Source of the DNA: Euphorbia lathyris
Lineage: Eukaryota > Streptophyta > Magnoliopsida > Malpighiales > Euphorbiaceae
Length of the DNA stretch: 64,000 nt
Assembly (NCBI RefSeq): GCF_963576675.1
Contig: NC_088916.1
Coordinates: 9,501,001-9,565,000, forward strand
Direction: 5' to 3'
The notes under the pieces: model-generated
Told to the model about the DNA's origin: nothing
What the model saw: only the letters and a program-made list of their open reading frames with translations
Databases searched by the model: none
In this document: piece after piece, positions 1 through 11,370 of the stretch
How positions within the stretch are numbered: the stretch's first letter is position 1
Layout: every line of letters begins with the position of its first letter
Position numbers and translations under genes: made by a program

Positions 1-1
1 A

Positions 2-814
2 AAGAAGGGAAGCAAAAAGGCTATGGTAGCCACATGGAGTGACAGTGATGAGTCAACATCATCTGAAGCTGAGCAAAATGAAACAGCCAACATATGTTTT
101 ATGGCAGATGATGGAGCTGACCAATCCCAGTCTGAGCATGCTGACCTTTCTGATGAAACTGACCAAGAGAATCACAACAATGAGGTAACATCTTTACTTG
201 TGCTTAGAAATGAAATGGCGAATGCCCTGAGTGACTTATATACACTAACAAAGAAGTGTAACAAAAAGATTAAGGCACTCAGCAGGCGTTGTGATGAGAT
301 TGAAGAGGTCAAACTGAGTGATCTCCGATATCTTCTCCAGGACAACTCTGACTTGCATACCAATATGCAAATCTTACATAAGTTTGTCACGGAGGTCCAA
401 TCTGAGTCAAAGAAGCTTAGAAAGGATATCACACACTTACAAAGTCAAGGGAAAGGCTTAAATAGAAATAAAGCTCATGCTGAGTATGCAAATAATAGTC
501 AGCATAAGCAAGTCACTCAATGTGAATATTGTGGAAAATGGGGACACACAAAGGATGTGTGTTGGCATAACAAGCGGACTGTCCAATGTGACTTCTGCGG
601 AAGAAAAGGACATACCACAAAAATATGTTGGCATGCCCAACACCATAATGCTGATTATACTCAGTTCAACCCACAAAGAATACTTTTTTGTGACTTCTGT
701 GGTAAACCAGGACACACTATAAAAGTATGCCGTCATAAGTTGAAACATGATTTTGCACCTGTCTACACTAACAAGAAAGGACCCAAAAGAAATTGGGTAC
801 CTAAAAATGAATAG
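2..814 (+). CDS. gag: gag, C-terminal part, three zinc knuckles (Sirevirus-like)
   Basis: The reading frame is open from base 2, so the N-terminus is cut off by the window edge; the ATG at 23 is probably internal. The visible protein has an acidic Ser/Glu-rich segment, then a long heptad-rich, coiled-coil-like stretch (about residues 60-145), then three CX2CX4HX4C knuckles: CEYCGKWGHTKDVC, CDFCGRKGHTTKIC and CDFCGKPGHTIKVC. Gag forms the virus-like particle, and the knuckles bind RNA. It ends at TAG 812-814, in frame with pol. The knuckles make the family assignment secure; the lineage is inferred from the coiled coil and the pol sequence. Confidence 0.87.
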   Translation, partial: KKGSKKAMVATWSDSDESTSSEAEQNETANICFMADDGADQSQSEHADLSDETDQENHNNEVTSLLVLRNEMANALSDLYTLTKKCNKKIKALSRRCDEIEEVKLSDLRYLLQDNSDLHTNMQILHKFVTEVQSESKKLRKDITHLQSQGKGLNRNKAHAEYANNSQHKQVTQCEYCGKWGHTKDVCWHNKRTVQCDFCGRKGHTTKICWHAQHHNADYTQFNPQRILFCDFCGKPGHTIKVCRHKLKHDFAPVYTNKKGPKRNWVPKNE

Positions 815-3800
815 TTTGAACTGCAGGTCAGCTTGACATGCGTGGAGAAGTCAAAACTATGGTATATAGACAGCGCATGCTCAAGGCATATGACAGGTGA
901 TGAAACTCAGTTCATCACACTAGAGCTTAAACGAGGTGGAAGTGTAAGCTTTGGAGACAACAAGAAGGGTAAGATAGTCGGTTCAGGTACTATCGGAGGT
1001 AACCCAACCATTGAGTATGTCTCCTTAGTTAAAGGTCTAAGATACAACCTGTTAAGTGTAGCTCAGCTTTGCAAAAGCGGCAGAAGAGTTGTATTTGATG
1101 ATACTAAGTGTCAAATACTCGAGGGAAATACAAATGAATTGATTTTAACTGCCCCTCGCGTAGAAAATGTATATATGTTGAACTTGGAAAAACAGTTTTC
1201 TAAAAATATATGCTTAGTATCTAAAGAGGACAACTCCTGGCTATGGCATAGAAGACTTGGGCATGTCAGCATGGATCTTCTTGCCAAATTAGCTAGAAAG
1301 CAATTAGTTGAGGGATTACCCAAATTAAAGTTTGAAAAAGATCAGCTATGTAAAGCCTGTCAGCAAGGAAAACAAACTAAAAAGTCATTTCATAGTAAAA
1401 ATGTCGTCTCAACCAAAAGGCCATTGGAATTACTACACTTAGATCTTTTCGGACCTATCCAGCCACTCAGCTTGGGAGGTAAGAAATTTTCTTTGGTTAT
1501 TGTAGATGATTTCTCTCGGTATACTTGGATCATCTTGCTTAGTAGCAAGGATGAAACCTTTGAGATGTTCACCACATTGGTCAGAAAGCTTGAAAATGAC
1601 AAAGACCTAAAAGTAGCTCACATTAGAAGCGACAATGGTGGAGAATTCAAAAATCAACAGTTTGATGAATTCTGTGAAACCTGTGGTATTGACCATAATT
1701 TCTCTGCTCCAAGAACACCTCAACAAAATGGGGTTGTTGAAAGGAAAAATAGAACCATTGTTGAAATAGCTAGGACGATGCTGAGTGAAAATAGGCTTCC
1801 AAAGTACTTCTGGGGTGAAGCTGTTCACACAGCATGTTATATACTGAATAGGGCTCTAGTCAGACCTACACTTAAGAAAATCCCATATGAACTTTGGAAA
1901 GGTCGAAAGCCCAACATTGGATACTTTCGTGCCTTTGGTTGTAAGTGTTTTATACTCAATACAAAAGACAACCTTGCTAAATTTGATGCTAAAGCTGATG
2001 AGGCGATCTTTTTAGGGTACTCAACAAACAGTAAAGCATATAGAGTATTTAATAAAAGAACTCAAGTTGTAGAAGAGTCTGTACATGTTGAGTTCGACAA
2101 AACTGACCCTACAGGTAAGTCAGCTCAGCCTGAAGAAGAAGAACCAGGCTCAGCTTCCGCTGATCAACCACAAGCCACAATGCCTAACATACAGGAGCTA
2201 ACTCGAGGTAAGCGAGAAATTGAAATATCATTTACTGACCAATCAATTCCTGTAGAGATTGTAGAAACACCTCTTCCAAACGACTCAACACTGCCAAAGG
2301 AAATAAAGATCCCAAGAGGTCATACAAAACAAGCCATTCTTGATGCCGCTAACAACAAACTGATGACCAGGGATCAACTTAGAAAATACCTCAGCAACGT
2401 TGCATTCGTATCAATACATGAGCCAAAGAATTTTGCTGATGCTGAGCAAGATGAGTATTGGATCAATGCCATGCAAGAAGAGCTTGATCAATTCACCAGA
2501 AATGAGGTATGGGATTTAGTACCTAAACCTAGAAATCAAAAGCCCATAGGAACTAAGTGGGTCTTTAGAAATAAGCTAGATGAACATGGGAATGTGATTA
2601 GAAACAAAGCCCGACTTGTAGCTCAAGGCTATAGTCAGCAAGAGGGTATAGACTATGGAGAAACATTTGCACCTGTTGCTAGATTAGAAGCTATACGTAT
2701 ATTGTGTGCCTATGCCAGTTACATGAATTTTAAATTATACCAAATGGATGTAAAAAGTACATTTCTTAATGGCTTTATAAACGAAGAGGTATATGTTAAT
2801 CAACCTCCTGGATTTGAAGACTCAAAATTTCCAAATCACGTTTATAAACTCAAAAAGGCTCTGTACGGCCTGAAGCAAGCTCCAAGAGCTTGGTATGAGA
2901 GGTTGACCAACTTCCTGCTGACCAGGAACTATGTCAGGGGAAAAGCTGACACAACCTTGTTCATTAAGAAAAAGGGTAAACATACCCTACTTGCACATAT
3001 ATATGTTGATGATATAATCTTTGGTGCTACTGACGAATCCTTGTGCAAAGAATTTAGCCAACAGATGCAAACTGAGTTCGAAATGTCCATGATGGGTGAA
3101 CTCAACTTCTTTCTTGGACTCCAAATCAAGCAAGGAAAGAATGGCATATTTATAAGTCAGTCCAAGTACGCCAAGGAAATGTTAAAGAAATTCAGCATGG
3201 AAGAGTGCAAACCAATATCAACCCCCATGGGTACTGATAATGTCCTATGCAAGGATGAAAAGAGTAATTCAGTTGATAGTAAACTCTATCGAGGTATGAT
3301 AGGTTCATTACTCTATCTCACTGCTAGTAGACCAAATATTCAATACTCAGTATGCTATTGTGCTAGATATCAAGCTGACCCCAGGGAATCTCATCTAACT
3401 GCTGTAAAAAGAATCTTTAGATACTTGCAAAGCTCAGTTGATGCAGGTCTATGGTATCCAACCTCAAATGACTTCACACTCACTGGATATACTGATGCTG
3501 ACTACGGACGAGATAAGCTAGAACGAAAAAGTACTTCAGGGGGATGTCACTTCCTTGGAAGCTGTCTAGTATCTTGGTTTAACAAGAAGCAATCATCCGT
3601 AGCTCTGTCTACAACTGAAGCTGAGTACGTGGCTGCAGGAAGCTGTATTGCACAAGTCCTATGGATAAAGCAACAGCTTGAGGATTACGGAGTCAAAACA
3701 AAGACAATAGAGATCAAATGCGACAACAAAAGTGCCATTGCTCTATCCAAAAATCCAGTCCAACACAGCAGGATGAAGCATGTGAGCATAAGACATCACT

Positions 3801-3946
3801 TCATCAGAGATCACGTACTAAAAGATGAGATCAAGCTAACCTACGTACCAACAAATGATCAGCTTGCAGATATCTTCACAAAACCCTTGGCACGAGAGCA
3901 ATTCAACACACTAAGGGAAGCAATTGGTATGTCAAATCCACTGTAA
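815..3946 (+). CDS. pol: Copia pol: protease, integrase, reverse transcriptase, RNase H
   Basis: This is one uninterrupted frame after the gag stop; no good ATG exists at its beginning, so the start is set directly after the TAG. Order: aspartic protease ([12 protein letters not shown] near 870; Ala follows the Asp-Ser where Gly is usual), GAG-pre-integrase ([13 protein letters not shown]), integrase with the three acidic positions ([27 protein letters not shown]), RT ([11 protein letters not shown] near 2743, YVDDIIFGA near 3003) and RNase H ([36 protein letters not shown]). The length, about 1040 residues, is normal for a Copia pol. Apart from the stop at its border, I see no break, so the sequence is well preserved. 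Confidence 0.92.
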   Translation, partial: FELQVSLTCVEKSKLWYIDSACSRHMTGDETQFITLELKRGGSVSFGDNKKGKIVGSGTIGGNPTIEYVSLVKGLRYNLLSVAQLCKSGRRVVFDDTKCQILEGNTNELILTAPRVENVYMLNLEKQFSKNICLVSKEDNSWLWHRRLGHVSMDLLAKLARKQLVEGLPKLKFEKDQLCKACQQGKQTKKSFHSKNVVSTKRPLELLHLDLFGPIQPLSLGGKKFSLVIVDDFSRYTWIILLSSKDETFEMFTTLVRKLENDKDLKVAHIRSDNGGEFKNQQFDEFCETCGIDHNFSAPRTPQQNGVVERKNRTIVEIARTMLSENRLPKYFWGEAVHTACYILNRALVRPTLKKIPYELWKGRKPNIGYFRAFGCKCFILNTKDNLAKFDAKADEAIFLGYSTNSKAYRVFNKRTQVVEESVHVEFDKTDPTGKSAQPEEEEPGSASADQPQATMPNIQELTRGKREIEISFTDQSIPVEIVETPLPNDSTLPKEIKIPRGHTKQAILDAANNKLMTRDQLRKYLSNVAFVSIHEPKNFADAEQDEYWINAMQEELDQFTRNEVWDLVPKPRNQKPIGTKWVFRNKLDEHGNVIRNKARLVAQGYSQQEGIDYGETFAPVARLEAIRILCAYASYMNFKLYQMDVKSTFLNGFINEEVYVNQPPGFEDSKFPNHVYKLKKALYGLKQAPRAWYERLTNFLLTRNYVRGKADTTLFIKKKGKHTLLAHIYVDDIIFGATDESLCKEFSQQMQTEFEMSMMGELNFFLGLQIKQGKNGIFISQSKYAKEMLKKFSMEECKPISTPMGTDNVLCKDEKSNSVDSKLYRGMIGSLLYLTASRPNIQYSVCYCARYQADPRESHLTAVKRIFRYLQSSVDAGLWYPTSNDFTLTGYTDADYGRDKLERKSTSGGCHFLGSCLVSWFNKKQSSVALSTTEAEYVAAGSCIAQVLWIKQQLEDYGVKTKTIEIKCDNKSAIALSKNPVQHSRMKHVSIRHHFIRDHVLKDEIKLTYVPTNDQLADIFTKPLAREQFNTLREAIGMSNPL

Positions 3947-4519
3947 CTAAATTTTGCATTATGAGTGGAATTTTGAATGATTGTACGAATGCCATGTTGA
4001 GTGAAATATTTATTCCCTACTAAGCTTAGGTTGAAAAAGCCACCCTTCGTACACATAGTAAGTAACGATACTAAGTAGGCATAAAAGTTAAGTAAATATC
4101 TCATGCTGAGTAGATAAACAAATCACTTCATGCTGAGTGAAGACACATGCTGAGTACGTAATCCATGCTGAGTTAATAGGAGATAGAAAGATCGTCTTAA
4201 CAAACGATGGGCACTCAATATTATTGACGCTTCGAATTTCGGCAATAACCCATTCGTATAAAATAAACTTACACGTGTAAATTCTGACACATTGGGAAGA
4301 CGCACATTAATGGCAAAAACCCATGCGCCGAAGATGTCATAATTAACAGAGTATCTGACGCTTGAACGTCCCTAGGAGAAAAACGGCAAGATAATGATTT
4401 AGGATCCTCATTGATTTATATAAAATAGTTGAACCCCCACTCGTCCTTTCTCATTCTTGCAATCCCTAAAACTCAAACTTCTTCCGTTCCAAAAATCTCA
4501 AATTCGTCAAAAAAAAAAA
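3947..4519 (+). promoter_or_regulatory. pol-to-extra-ORF spacer with CATGCTGAGT repeats and a TATA-like box
   Basis: Between pol and the next ORF, four copies of CATGCTGAGT lie at 4102-4175. Further on, TTTATATAAAAT (about 4416-4427) is followed by a C/T-rich leader and an A-run directly before the ATG at 4520. This resembles a plant core promoter plus 5' UTR, so the extra ORF could be expressed from its own start. The promoter role is inferred from sequence pattern only. Confidence 0.4.
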
Positions 4520-5137
4520 ATGTCTCCCAGCAAAAAGAAAACCCCAGAAGCGCAAAACACACTCACTGACCACGCTAGTCCTTCAATGGAAAAGGAGAGG
4601 ATAATGCTGAAAGTACACTCGAAGGTTAACAACATGGAGGTGTTAAAATGCCGGTGGTTCTCTCTGAGCTTCGTGTCGACTGAAACGCCATTCTGTGAAT
4701 GGATTGCGAAAAACAACTGGACAGGTCTCTTTTCCCTTCCAGGAACAGCCTACCCAAGGTTAGTTCAAGAGTTCTACTCAAATTTACGAGTTGATGCAGA
4801 CAACTCAGATTACTTGGAGACAAATGTGAAAGGTCAGAAAATCGTTATTACCCCTGCCTATCTAGCCACACTATTAGAGATACCGAACGAAGGAATCCAA
4901 TTTCGAACAACAAAGGAGAAGATACCTAAAGCCACGTCTGAAAAGTTAAAAGGGTTCTGTAAACCCAAAGATCACAAAGGAGAAATACCCAGTACTTGCA
5001 TGGGTAAGGATCAAAAGATGGTTCATTTCATGCTGACTAACTTTATCTTTCCCAAACTTAGCTCTGCCTCCTCCGCATCTAACTTCGAACAGTGCTTTAT
5101 ATGGCACATATTGACTTCAATCTCCCTGTGTTTCTAG
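4520..5137 (+). CDS. extra ORF of the Sirevirus-like element (putative plant transposon protein type)
   Basis: The start is the ATG at 4520, after an A-run; upstream codons have no ATG. The product has a Lys/Ser-rich N-terminus (MSPSKKKTPE). It then has a domain that looks like the widespread 'putative plant transposon protein' (PF20167-like): a RLVQEFYSNLRV core and a KGQKIVITPAYLATLLEI segment. The ORF lies where env-like or additional genes sit in Sireviruses. It stops at 5137, but similar domain sequence (LGSLITKII) continues in another frame to about 5240, so a frameshift near 5125 probably truncates it. No signal peptide or membrane segment supports an envelope role. Confidence 0.55.
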   Translation: MSPSKKKTPEAQNTLTDHASPSMEKERIMLKVHSKVNNMEVLKCRWFSLSFVSTETPFCEWIAKNNWTGLFSLPGTAYPRLVQEFYSNLRVDADNSDYLETNVKGQKIVITPAYLATLLEIPNEGIQFRTTKEKIPKATSEKLKGFCKPKDHKGEIPSTCMGKDQKMVHFMLTNFIFPKLSSASSASNFEQCFIWHILTSISLCF

Positions 5138-5289
5138 TTGGAGCCCTTCAACGAAGCGGTAGGAAACTACGTTTGGGTTCACTTATCACGAAAATCATAC
5201 AGGACAAGCAAATAGGGCCTTTCATTTGCTTCATTCGATGCAGATCTTCATCAAGCCATTACGCTGACCAAAATTCTACTCGAAGTTCT

Positions 5290-5944
5290 GTGAGAAAAAT
5301 CAAAGCAAATACTTACACCAAATTCTATATCTTTCGTGTAAAAGTCTAGAGTGATTATTCAATCATCTAAGGTGTCTTAGCAATTGTTGTTTAGGACAAA
5401 TCTTTATCATTTCTAGAGATTAGAAAGGAGAGGCTGAGTACTCGGTTATAGTACTCAGCGAGAGATTAGGAGTGAGTAGAGGTATAGAGGAAGGTACTCT
5501 TGTTATACTCAGCTTCTAAGTTGTAAAAGGTTTGATGCTCTACCGTTAAAGAGCTCAGTAGAGAATTCGAAAGCTCGGAACGTGTTCCGGGGACAAGACG
5601 TAGGCTTAGAGGCCGAACCTAGATAAATCTGCTGAGTAACATCTTTCTAACCTTAAACTCCTTAATATATATATTGCTTGCTTAAACAAAACTGACCAAG
5701 TAAAGAGGTTACGCTGAGTTGTGTGTATTGAGTATTTGAGTTCAGGAATAGACTCAAGTGTTATCTCCTGACTCAAAGAAAGAAGCTGACTTAGTCACCA
5801 GTTGACTAAGCTAGTGTCTTAATTTACTCAGCGCGCTGTGTAATCCTTTTTCAAAGAAAAAGAAGTCAGCCTTAACGTACTAAAATTTTAAATAGTTCCT
5901 ATCCCCCCCTTGGAACTAACTTGTTACGTTATAAGGGACCAACA
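5290..5944 (+). repeat. 3' LTR remnant of the Sirevirus-like element (3' half only)
   Basis: From about 5290 to 5944 the sequence aligns by eye with the second half of the solo LTR at 58603-60009 (reverse strand). Shared landmarks are CTTACACCAAAT, GAGTACTCGGTT, ACGTAGGC..AGAGGCCGAACC and the end CCCCCCTTGGAACTAA...GGGACCAACA. The first ~720 bp of the LTR as seen in the solo copy has no match upstream, so this LTR lost its 5' half or diverged beyond recognition. GCTGAGT/ACTCAGC motifs are frequent in both copies. Confidence 0.75.
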
Positions 5945-6397
5945 CGCCTTCCCTTCCCCTGCCGATCGGATCTCGTCATCCAGATCCCACCACTCCCTCG
6001 TTCTCTCCATCCTCCCCTCACCTACGCAACCCGAACCAGGCACCGGATCCGGCCCCTTCCCCTCCATAATCGCCGGCCGTCCGCGATCCCGAGACCTATC
6101 CCTCCGTCTCTCGCCGCCTGGCTCCATCATACTTCCATCGTCCCCCGTCAAACCCCCACCCTGCCCAAGATCGGCACCCTGCACCGTCCCGGCCGCCCGT
6201 ATCCCCAGCCCATGCAACGTCCGGCCTCCCACCATCTCCTTCGCCATAGATCGCCCAAGATCGCCTTTCTTTGTCATCCGAGCGCCCTTTGTAATGTCTT
6301 GATAGTTATCGGAAATGAGCTTTTCGAGGTCTACAGGGAACACATCATATACATGATGACCCAAAGCACTTGAATCTGTGAAATTTGGAGTGGTCAT
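5945..6397 (-). pseudogene. truncated GC-rich ORF of unknown function, cut by the Sirevirus-like insertion
   Basis: A minus-strand frame opens with ATG at 6397 (MTTPNFTDSSALGHHVYDVF...) and stays open for 151 codons up to the LTR boundary at 5944; beyond that the frame reads LTR sequence. The first ~40 codons have ordinary AT-rich codon use. The remainder is much more GC-rich and encodes Gly/Arg/Asp-rich low-complexity sequence (ERRRDRSRDRGRP). I do not recognise a family. It could be the first exon of a host gene or a piece of another element. A plus-strand frame (5910-6302) is also open because the segment is GC-rich, so the coding strand is not certain. Confidence 0.35.
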
Positions 6398-7324
6398 TCT
6401 TAATGCCGATTCGATTTATTTATATTATTATAAATAAAAAAGAGTTCGAAGGAAAAAAAACTTTTCATTCTCCGCAAAAAGAAAATACACTCTTTTTTTC
6501 TTCCTCCTCTTTAAAAGACAAATAAATCTTTCGGATTCTGGATTAGTTCTTCATTGTTTCAGTATGAATTAAAGTAATCGAAATAACATATTTCAAATTT
6601 TACAAGAGATATTTACACCGTGAAAACATTTACATAGTTCGTCAATTTATGTTTGATGTGATTATATTGTTTGATTCATGTTTAAGAACCTTGGATATGA
6701 TTGAATATTCCCTGATATCGAAATATCCAATTACACATTGATTGCTTACTTCAAGTCACCTGAGAAGGAAGAACACAATCAGACAAGGGGCGGAATCCGA
6801 CAAACCATCTCCGATGCTTAAGTCAGTGATGGGAATACTAATTTGAAAGCAGTTTAGTTAAGAACGTATTGCAAAGAGTTGTATACCTGTGTGATAATCT
6901 CCACACTATTTATAGATAATTGTTTACTTCTTGGTTTGTGCCTCTATACACGTGTCAATATATCATAGGTTCGGACCCTATAATTCCACAATAAGCATAG
7001 TTGAGCGTATGTATTGTATTGATATCTGAAGCTCCCTTTCCATTTTTGTCTTCAGAAAATGTCCTTCTTAATGGACTGGCCTAATGTCATGGTAATTAAT
7101 AGGCATGGGCTTGGTTCGGTTAAGCCCATAATGTTACTAATTGCCATATCATTGATCCCTTCTTATAATATAATCCATCGTAGACATATTGAAGATCTGG
7201 ATAAAAGATCATGATGAAGTATAAGATGTATTGAAGAATTTATTAGTTTATTGTTAACTTTGTTTCTTTTATTATGTGCGGACACTAACACATTATGTGA
7301 AAATAAATAAATACATAAAATAAA
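6398..7324. other. intergenic sequence, no gene seen
   Basis: AT-rich sequence with no ORF of note, no recognisable repeat ends and no RNA gene. A short tract around 6785-6830 resembles pieces seen in plant LTRs, but I found no matching ends. Confidence 0.5.
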
Positions 7325-7852
7325 AGGTAAAGTACGAAAAAAATATCCGTAGTTTACCTTATTTACAAATAGAGGACTGTAGTTTAAAACTTTACAAAAA
7401 GAGACATGTGGTATGCTTTTTTACAAAATAAAATATTTAAAATTAAAATTTTAAGTAATTGATGATAATCCAGAGCATTTTTTTAATTTTTTCAATTACA
7501 TTTATATATTGACAAAATACAGATTCCAAAATCAAATTGCAACTATGTAAAATGAATCTAAATATTAATTTAGTTCATACACTGTCAAATTAGCAAAAAA
7601 ACGTAAAATTTCACCATATTATTTATTGTTTCAATTTAGAAAGTTTTTTTTTGTTGTGCTTTGCTTATATGTAAGAATAATTTTTTTAAGATAAAAAACT
7701 TCTTTGTTTGTAATCAGAACTTAAATTTGTAATTGTAATACTTTGTTTTGTAAATAAAACATACCACCGACCTTTATTTGTAAACTTTTAAACCATATGC
7801 CTCTGTTTGCAAATTGAGCAAACCACGTGCATTTTTTTTTTGTACTTTTTCC
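7325..7852. mobile_element. Mutator-type MITE with ~110-bp imperfect terminal inverted repeats
   Basis: The left arm (GGTAAAGTACGAAAAAAATA...) and the reverse complement of the right arm (GGAAAAAGTACAAAAAAAAA...) align over about 110 bp at roughly three quarters identity by eye. The flanks TAAAATAAA (7316-7324) and TAAAACAAA (7853-7861) form a 9-bp target duplication with one mismatch, as Mutator-like elements make. The 528-bp element has no coding capacity. Confidence 0.7.
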
Positions 7853-9091
7853 TAAAACAAATCCACTTAAATTATTACATCTTCAAATGGGGAAAATGGA
7901 AGTACATATTTTACAAATATAAGAGAAAAGGGGATTAGTTGTTAGTTTATAATACATGCATGTTAAATATCAATTGGGTAAGGAATAGGAAAAGAACTCT
8001 CAATTTTTTCTTTTAAAATCAAAAGTATCCTTATTGAAATAATTTTATTCGGAGTTTAGTCATAGTTAAAACTCATTATCTTCCCTATAGATTTTTTTAG
8101 TAGGAATTGAACTTGAGACACAAAATTAGCATGTGTTGCGAACTGAGCTACAACCCGTAGTTTTGGAGAGCAACACAAACAAATTACGTAGGGAAAAGAA
8201 AAGCACCTCCTCCTATAACTTCTTCTTTTTGTTCTCTCGGAGGACCTCCTCGCCTTTGGAATTGTTGATGAGGATATAGATGTCTTTGTGATTAATCATG
8301 GTGACTCACCTCAATTCGAGACCTCGCAATGTTCCATTACATTTTTTTTTGTATAAGTTCTTATACTCCCCCTTAATTTTAAATCCAGGCTTCACCACTG
8401 CCTGCAAATAGAAGCTCATTAGGATTGTGTAAACATTGGTCTGTCTTTGCTTAAAGTCAGAGAACTTACGTGTTGGATCCACCATGTATACGTACAAAAT
8501 ATGAACATTGGAACTGTATTTACATACATTCACAATTAATAACATGAACCAAGTATATATAGACTTATGAAAGACATATATGGGATAAAAAGAGATTAGA
8601 GTATGAAATGGGGGAGTTCGAGGAATTCCTAATCTGTAATGAAACCATTTGAAACACACATCTTTTAAAAATGTTTTAAAAAATGATCTGTAAGACATAA
8701 AAATGGGTGAAAATATACTTTTAACTTCGAAATATGAACGAGGCACGTTTTTATTCCATAATTAAAAAAAACTAGACCGAAACGATAAACATAATCAGAT
8801 GTGAAACATAGAAATAAAGTGGTTAAAATGAGGAAACGCGGAAATAAAAAGTGGAAAACCTTTCAAAACAATGTGAGGGTCATAAAAATGGATTTGAACT
8901 TTTATTTCTTAACGTACATACACTAATCATCAGTATCTACTTGACTGAAAAATGGTATAGTAGAGAATATAACAAAGTTTGTTAACAAATTTGGTAACAT
9001 ATCCTTTAGTGGTTGATTATAATGAAAAATGAAAGCAAAACAAAATTCTCGGATCAAAAAGCATGATGGTGAAAAATTTGAAGCGGAAGCA
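7853..9091. other. intergenic sequence, no supported gene
   Basis: AT-rich host sequence. The only long frame (8306-8746, minus) is Phe/Tyr/Lys-rich and overlaps a stretch typical of dispersed plant repeats, so I do not call it. Confidence 0.5.
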
Positions 9092-9447
9092 TGTTGGTAT
9101 TTAGGAAACGAATTTCAAAAAATTTCCCTAAACAAATAATCAGTGTGATCCAATCAATCTGATAAACAATCAAACATCTGATGTTTGACATCAAATCCTT
9201 AACCAGGATCATTAAGTTCTTTAATAATCAAATTGATATTTATACTATGAGATTGGTATAAATACCTCTTGTAGATTCCAATCAGGTATTAAAGCTTTTC
9301 TAGTGGTGAAGCCTCTAATCAGTCCACTGAATCTTAAAAGAATTAGAACTCTTGCTCAAAATTAATCAAACCCACAAACAATCAAAACCCTTTTGATTGT
9401 ATATATAAGTTTTTGTAAAACGTTATGTGTAAAGATAACTTTACAAA

Positions 9448-9450
<3 letters not shown>

Positions 9451-9494
<44 letters not shown>
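9451..9494. repeat. (TA)n microsatellite
   Basis: About 22 TA units within the left part of the split minus-strand LTR, 28 bp before the Copia insertion point. Confidence 0.95.
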
Positions 9495-9497
<3 letters not shown>

Positions 9498-9522
9498 GTC
9501 AATGATGAGTAGGACACGTAGT

Positions 9523-11352
9523 TGTTGGGGTTTAGTGTCCTATAGACAATTGTTCTAGGATATAAACTTAATGTAAATGAAGTGTTATTTACATCATTTG
9601 TTTTAATAAGATATGGTTTCATAACTATATAAAGGCAACCTCTTTTAAGAACTAAATAAGTCTAATAAAAGGAAATCCCTAAGTTTGTTTAAAGTGATTA
9701 TAAAGTGTTCATACAAGCATGAAGTGAGACGAAACTTTATAATAAACTAATAAACTTAAAACCACCCCAAGTCAAGTAATATGTTTAGAAATAGGATTGA
9801 CATATCACTGTTGAGACTTGCATGTAACAATGTCTTCTGTCGAGACAGAGAGCTGATCTCACAAGCTTCAGATATGCAGATATCTGGACAGTTACATGGA
9901 TCCGATGAAAGGGAGTTCATTAGGATTGGGGACCCGACTTGAGATAACAGGATGGGTAGATTTATCCTTGTCACCTGTTCATCTCATTGGTATTAATAGG
10001 TATAAGTAATCCTCAGACTCAAAGGAATGTTAATTAGTGATTCTGGATTACGGAATGTGATGCTTTGATCCTGTTGTAACACGATCCATAACAGAGATGA
10101 CTCTGGGGTGTGAACGGCAGACATTGGGAATCACAAGAAGTAATTGCAGGATAGTTATACATTGGATTGAGCATTTGTCACTCCGATAAATGGGAGATAC
10201 GTCCAAGGATCGCTTGTGGAAGACTTGACTCTAAATCCTTGCAAGGTGATAGCTTAAGACTTGAAATGCAGATTTCACTTAACCTATCTAATTGGAGTTA
10301 ACTCGGTCTGTACAAGTAAAACGAACGTCTCGCTATATGTGACTTGACATTATCCATAGTCATAAGATTCGGTTCAAGGATGTAGTTGATAAAGGATCGA
10401 ATTATACTGTAACTAATACGGAAAGGTCAACGACAGAATCAACCTGTCTTCTTATAGCTCTGGGGGAATGTTTTGGATTTGCTAATCACATTTCGCGTAC
10501 TCATTCCGTTATGCAAAGATTAAATATAATTCTGTGAAAATTAATTTAATAGTTGCATACGGCTAGAAGCAATAAGAACCTAATGGGTCACACATAAGAC
10601 TTGGAGCCCAAAAGAGAAGCAGATGTTAATTAATTAATGGAAGCCCAAATGAGTCCACTAAGGCCCAGTATATAGGGGGGCGATTTTCATGTAAGAAAAT
10701 ACATGAATAATTAATTTGATTCTTAAACAATTCTAATTAGATTATAATTGTGAATTAAATTAATTAAAGGATAAATAAGTTAAGAGTTTTAATTAGATTA
10801 AATTGCTCCTATTATTATCCTATAAGGTTACTATTATTATCTTTATATTTAAGATATAATTATAGATAATAAATAAGAATTATATTCCGAATTAAATTCT
10901 TATTCAGTAACCTAATTCTATCTAACTAGGGTTTAGATACAAGAGAGTATATATACCCCCCCTACCTGTGATTTTCGAAACACACTAGAGCAACCAAGAG
11001 AGAGAATTTCGACCCCCTTGTTGAGGACGAAATAATCCACCGCTTCCTACCGATTCAATTGATTTCATCTCTTTCTCTTTATCCTTGATCTTGTGTTTAT
11101 TTATTAGAGACAATCTATACTTGATTGTTTTCACGGTTGATCACTAACTTGATTTGGGTTGTGTTTTGTTTTGTGCTCGTGAACTCGGAGTAAGAGTTGA
11201 GGGCACTTCGATTGCAACGGTAGATAGAACATCAAAAGGTATTTCCTTCTATCCCTCTTTATATGAAATAACGATTAACGGATCTTGGGTTAATGGAAAA
11301 AGGTTAAAAAGTTTATATTTCCACTGCCATACGTTAGCCTTATTTTCCATCA
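9523..11352 (+). repeat. 5' LTR of the Copia element
   Basis: 1830 bp, TG...CA. A TATA-like GTATATATA at 10948-10956 lies in the second half and probably marks the U3/R region. A near-identical partner is at 17524-19351. Confidence 0.95.
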
Positions 11353-11353
11353 G

Positions 11354-11370
11354 TGGTATCAGAGCCTGCG
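11354..11370 (+). promoter_or_regulatory. primer binding site, initiator Met-tRNA type
   Basis: TGGTATCAGAGCCTGCG begins two bases after the 5' LTR end. TGGTATCAGAGC is the standard plant Copia site complementary to the 3' end of initiator tRNA-Met; it primes minus-strand DNA synthesis. Confidence 0.93.

Larger units (their letters stand above)
1..5944 (+). mobile_element. Sirevirus-like Ty1/Copia retrotransposon, 5' part outside the window
   Basis: The order is gag, pol (protease, integrase, RT, RNase H), an extra ORF, then LTR sequence, which is the plant Sirevirus/SIRE layout of Copia. The 5' LTR and the start of gag lie before base 1. The right end is ACCAACA at 5938-5944; it matches the terminal CCAACA of the solo LTR at 58603-60009, so the element boundary is 5944. 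The next 5 bases (CGCCT) should be the target duplication, but the other copy is outside the window. Gag and pol are in one frame, separated by a single TAG. Confidence 0.88.

Noticed and set aside
8306..8746. 146-codon minus-strand ORF
   Set aside because: Phe/Tyr/Lys-rich low-information sequence without domain or splice context; its 3' part resembles a dispersed plant repeat.
9362..9622. ORF with Tyr-Ile repeat
   Set aside because: It is the translated (TA)n microsatellite spanning an LTR boundary.
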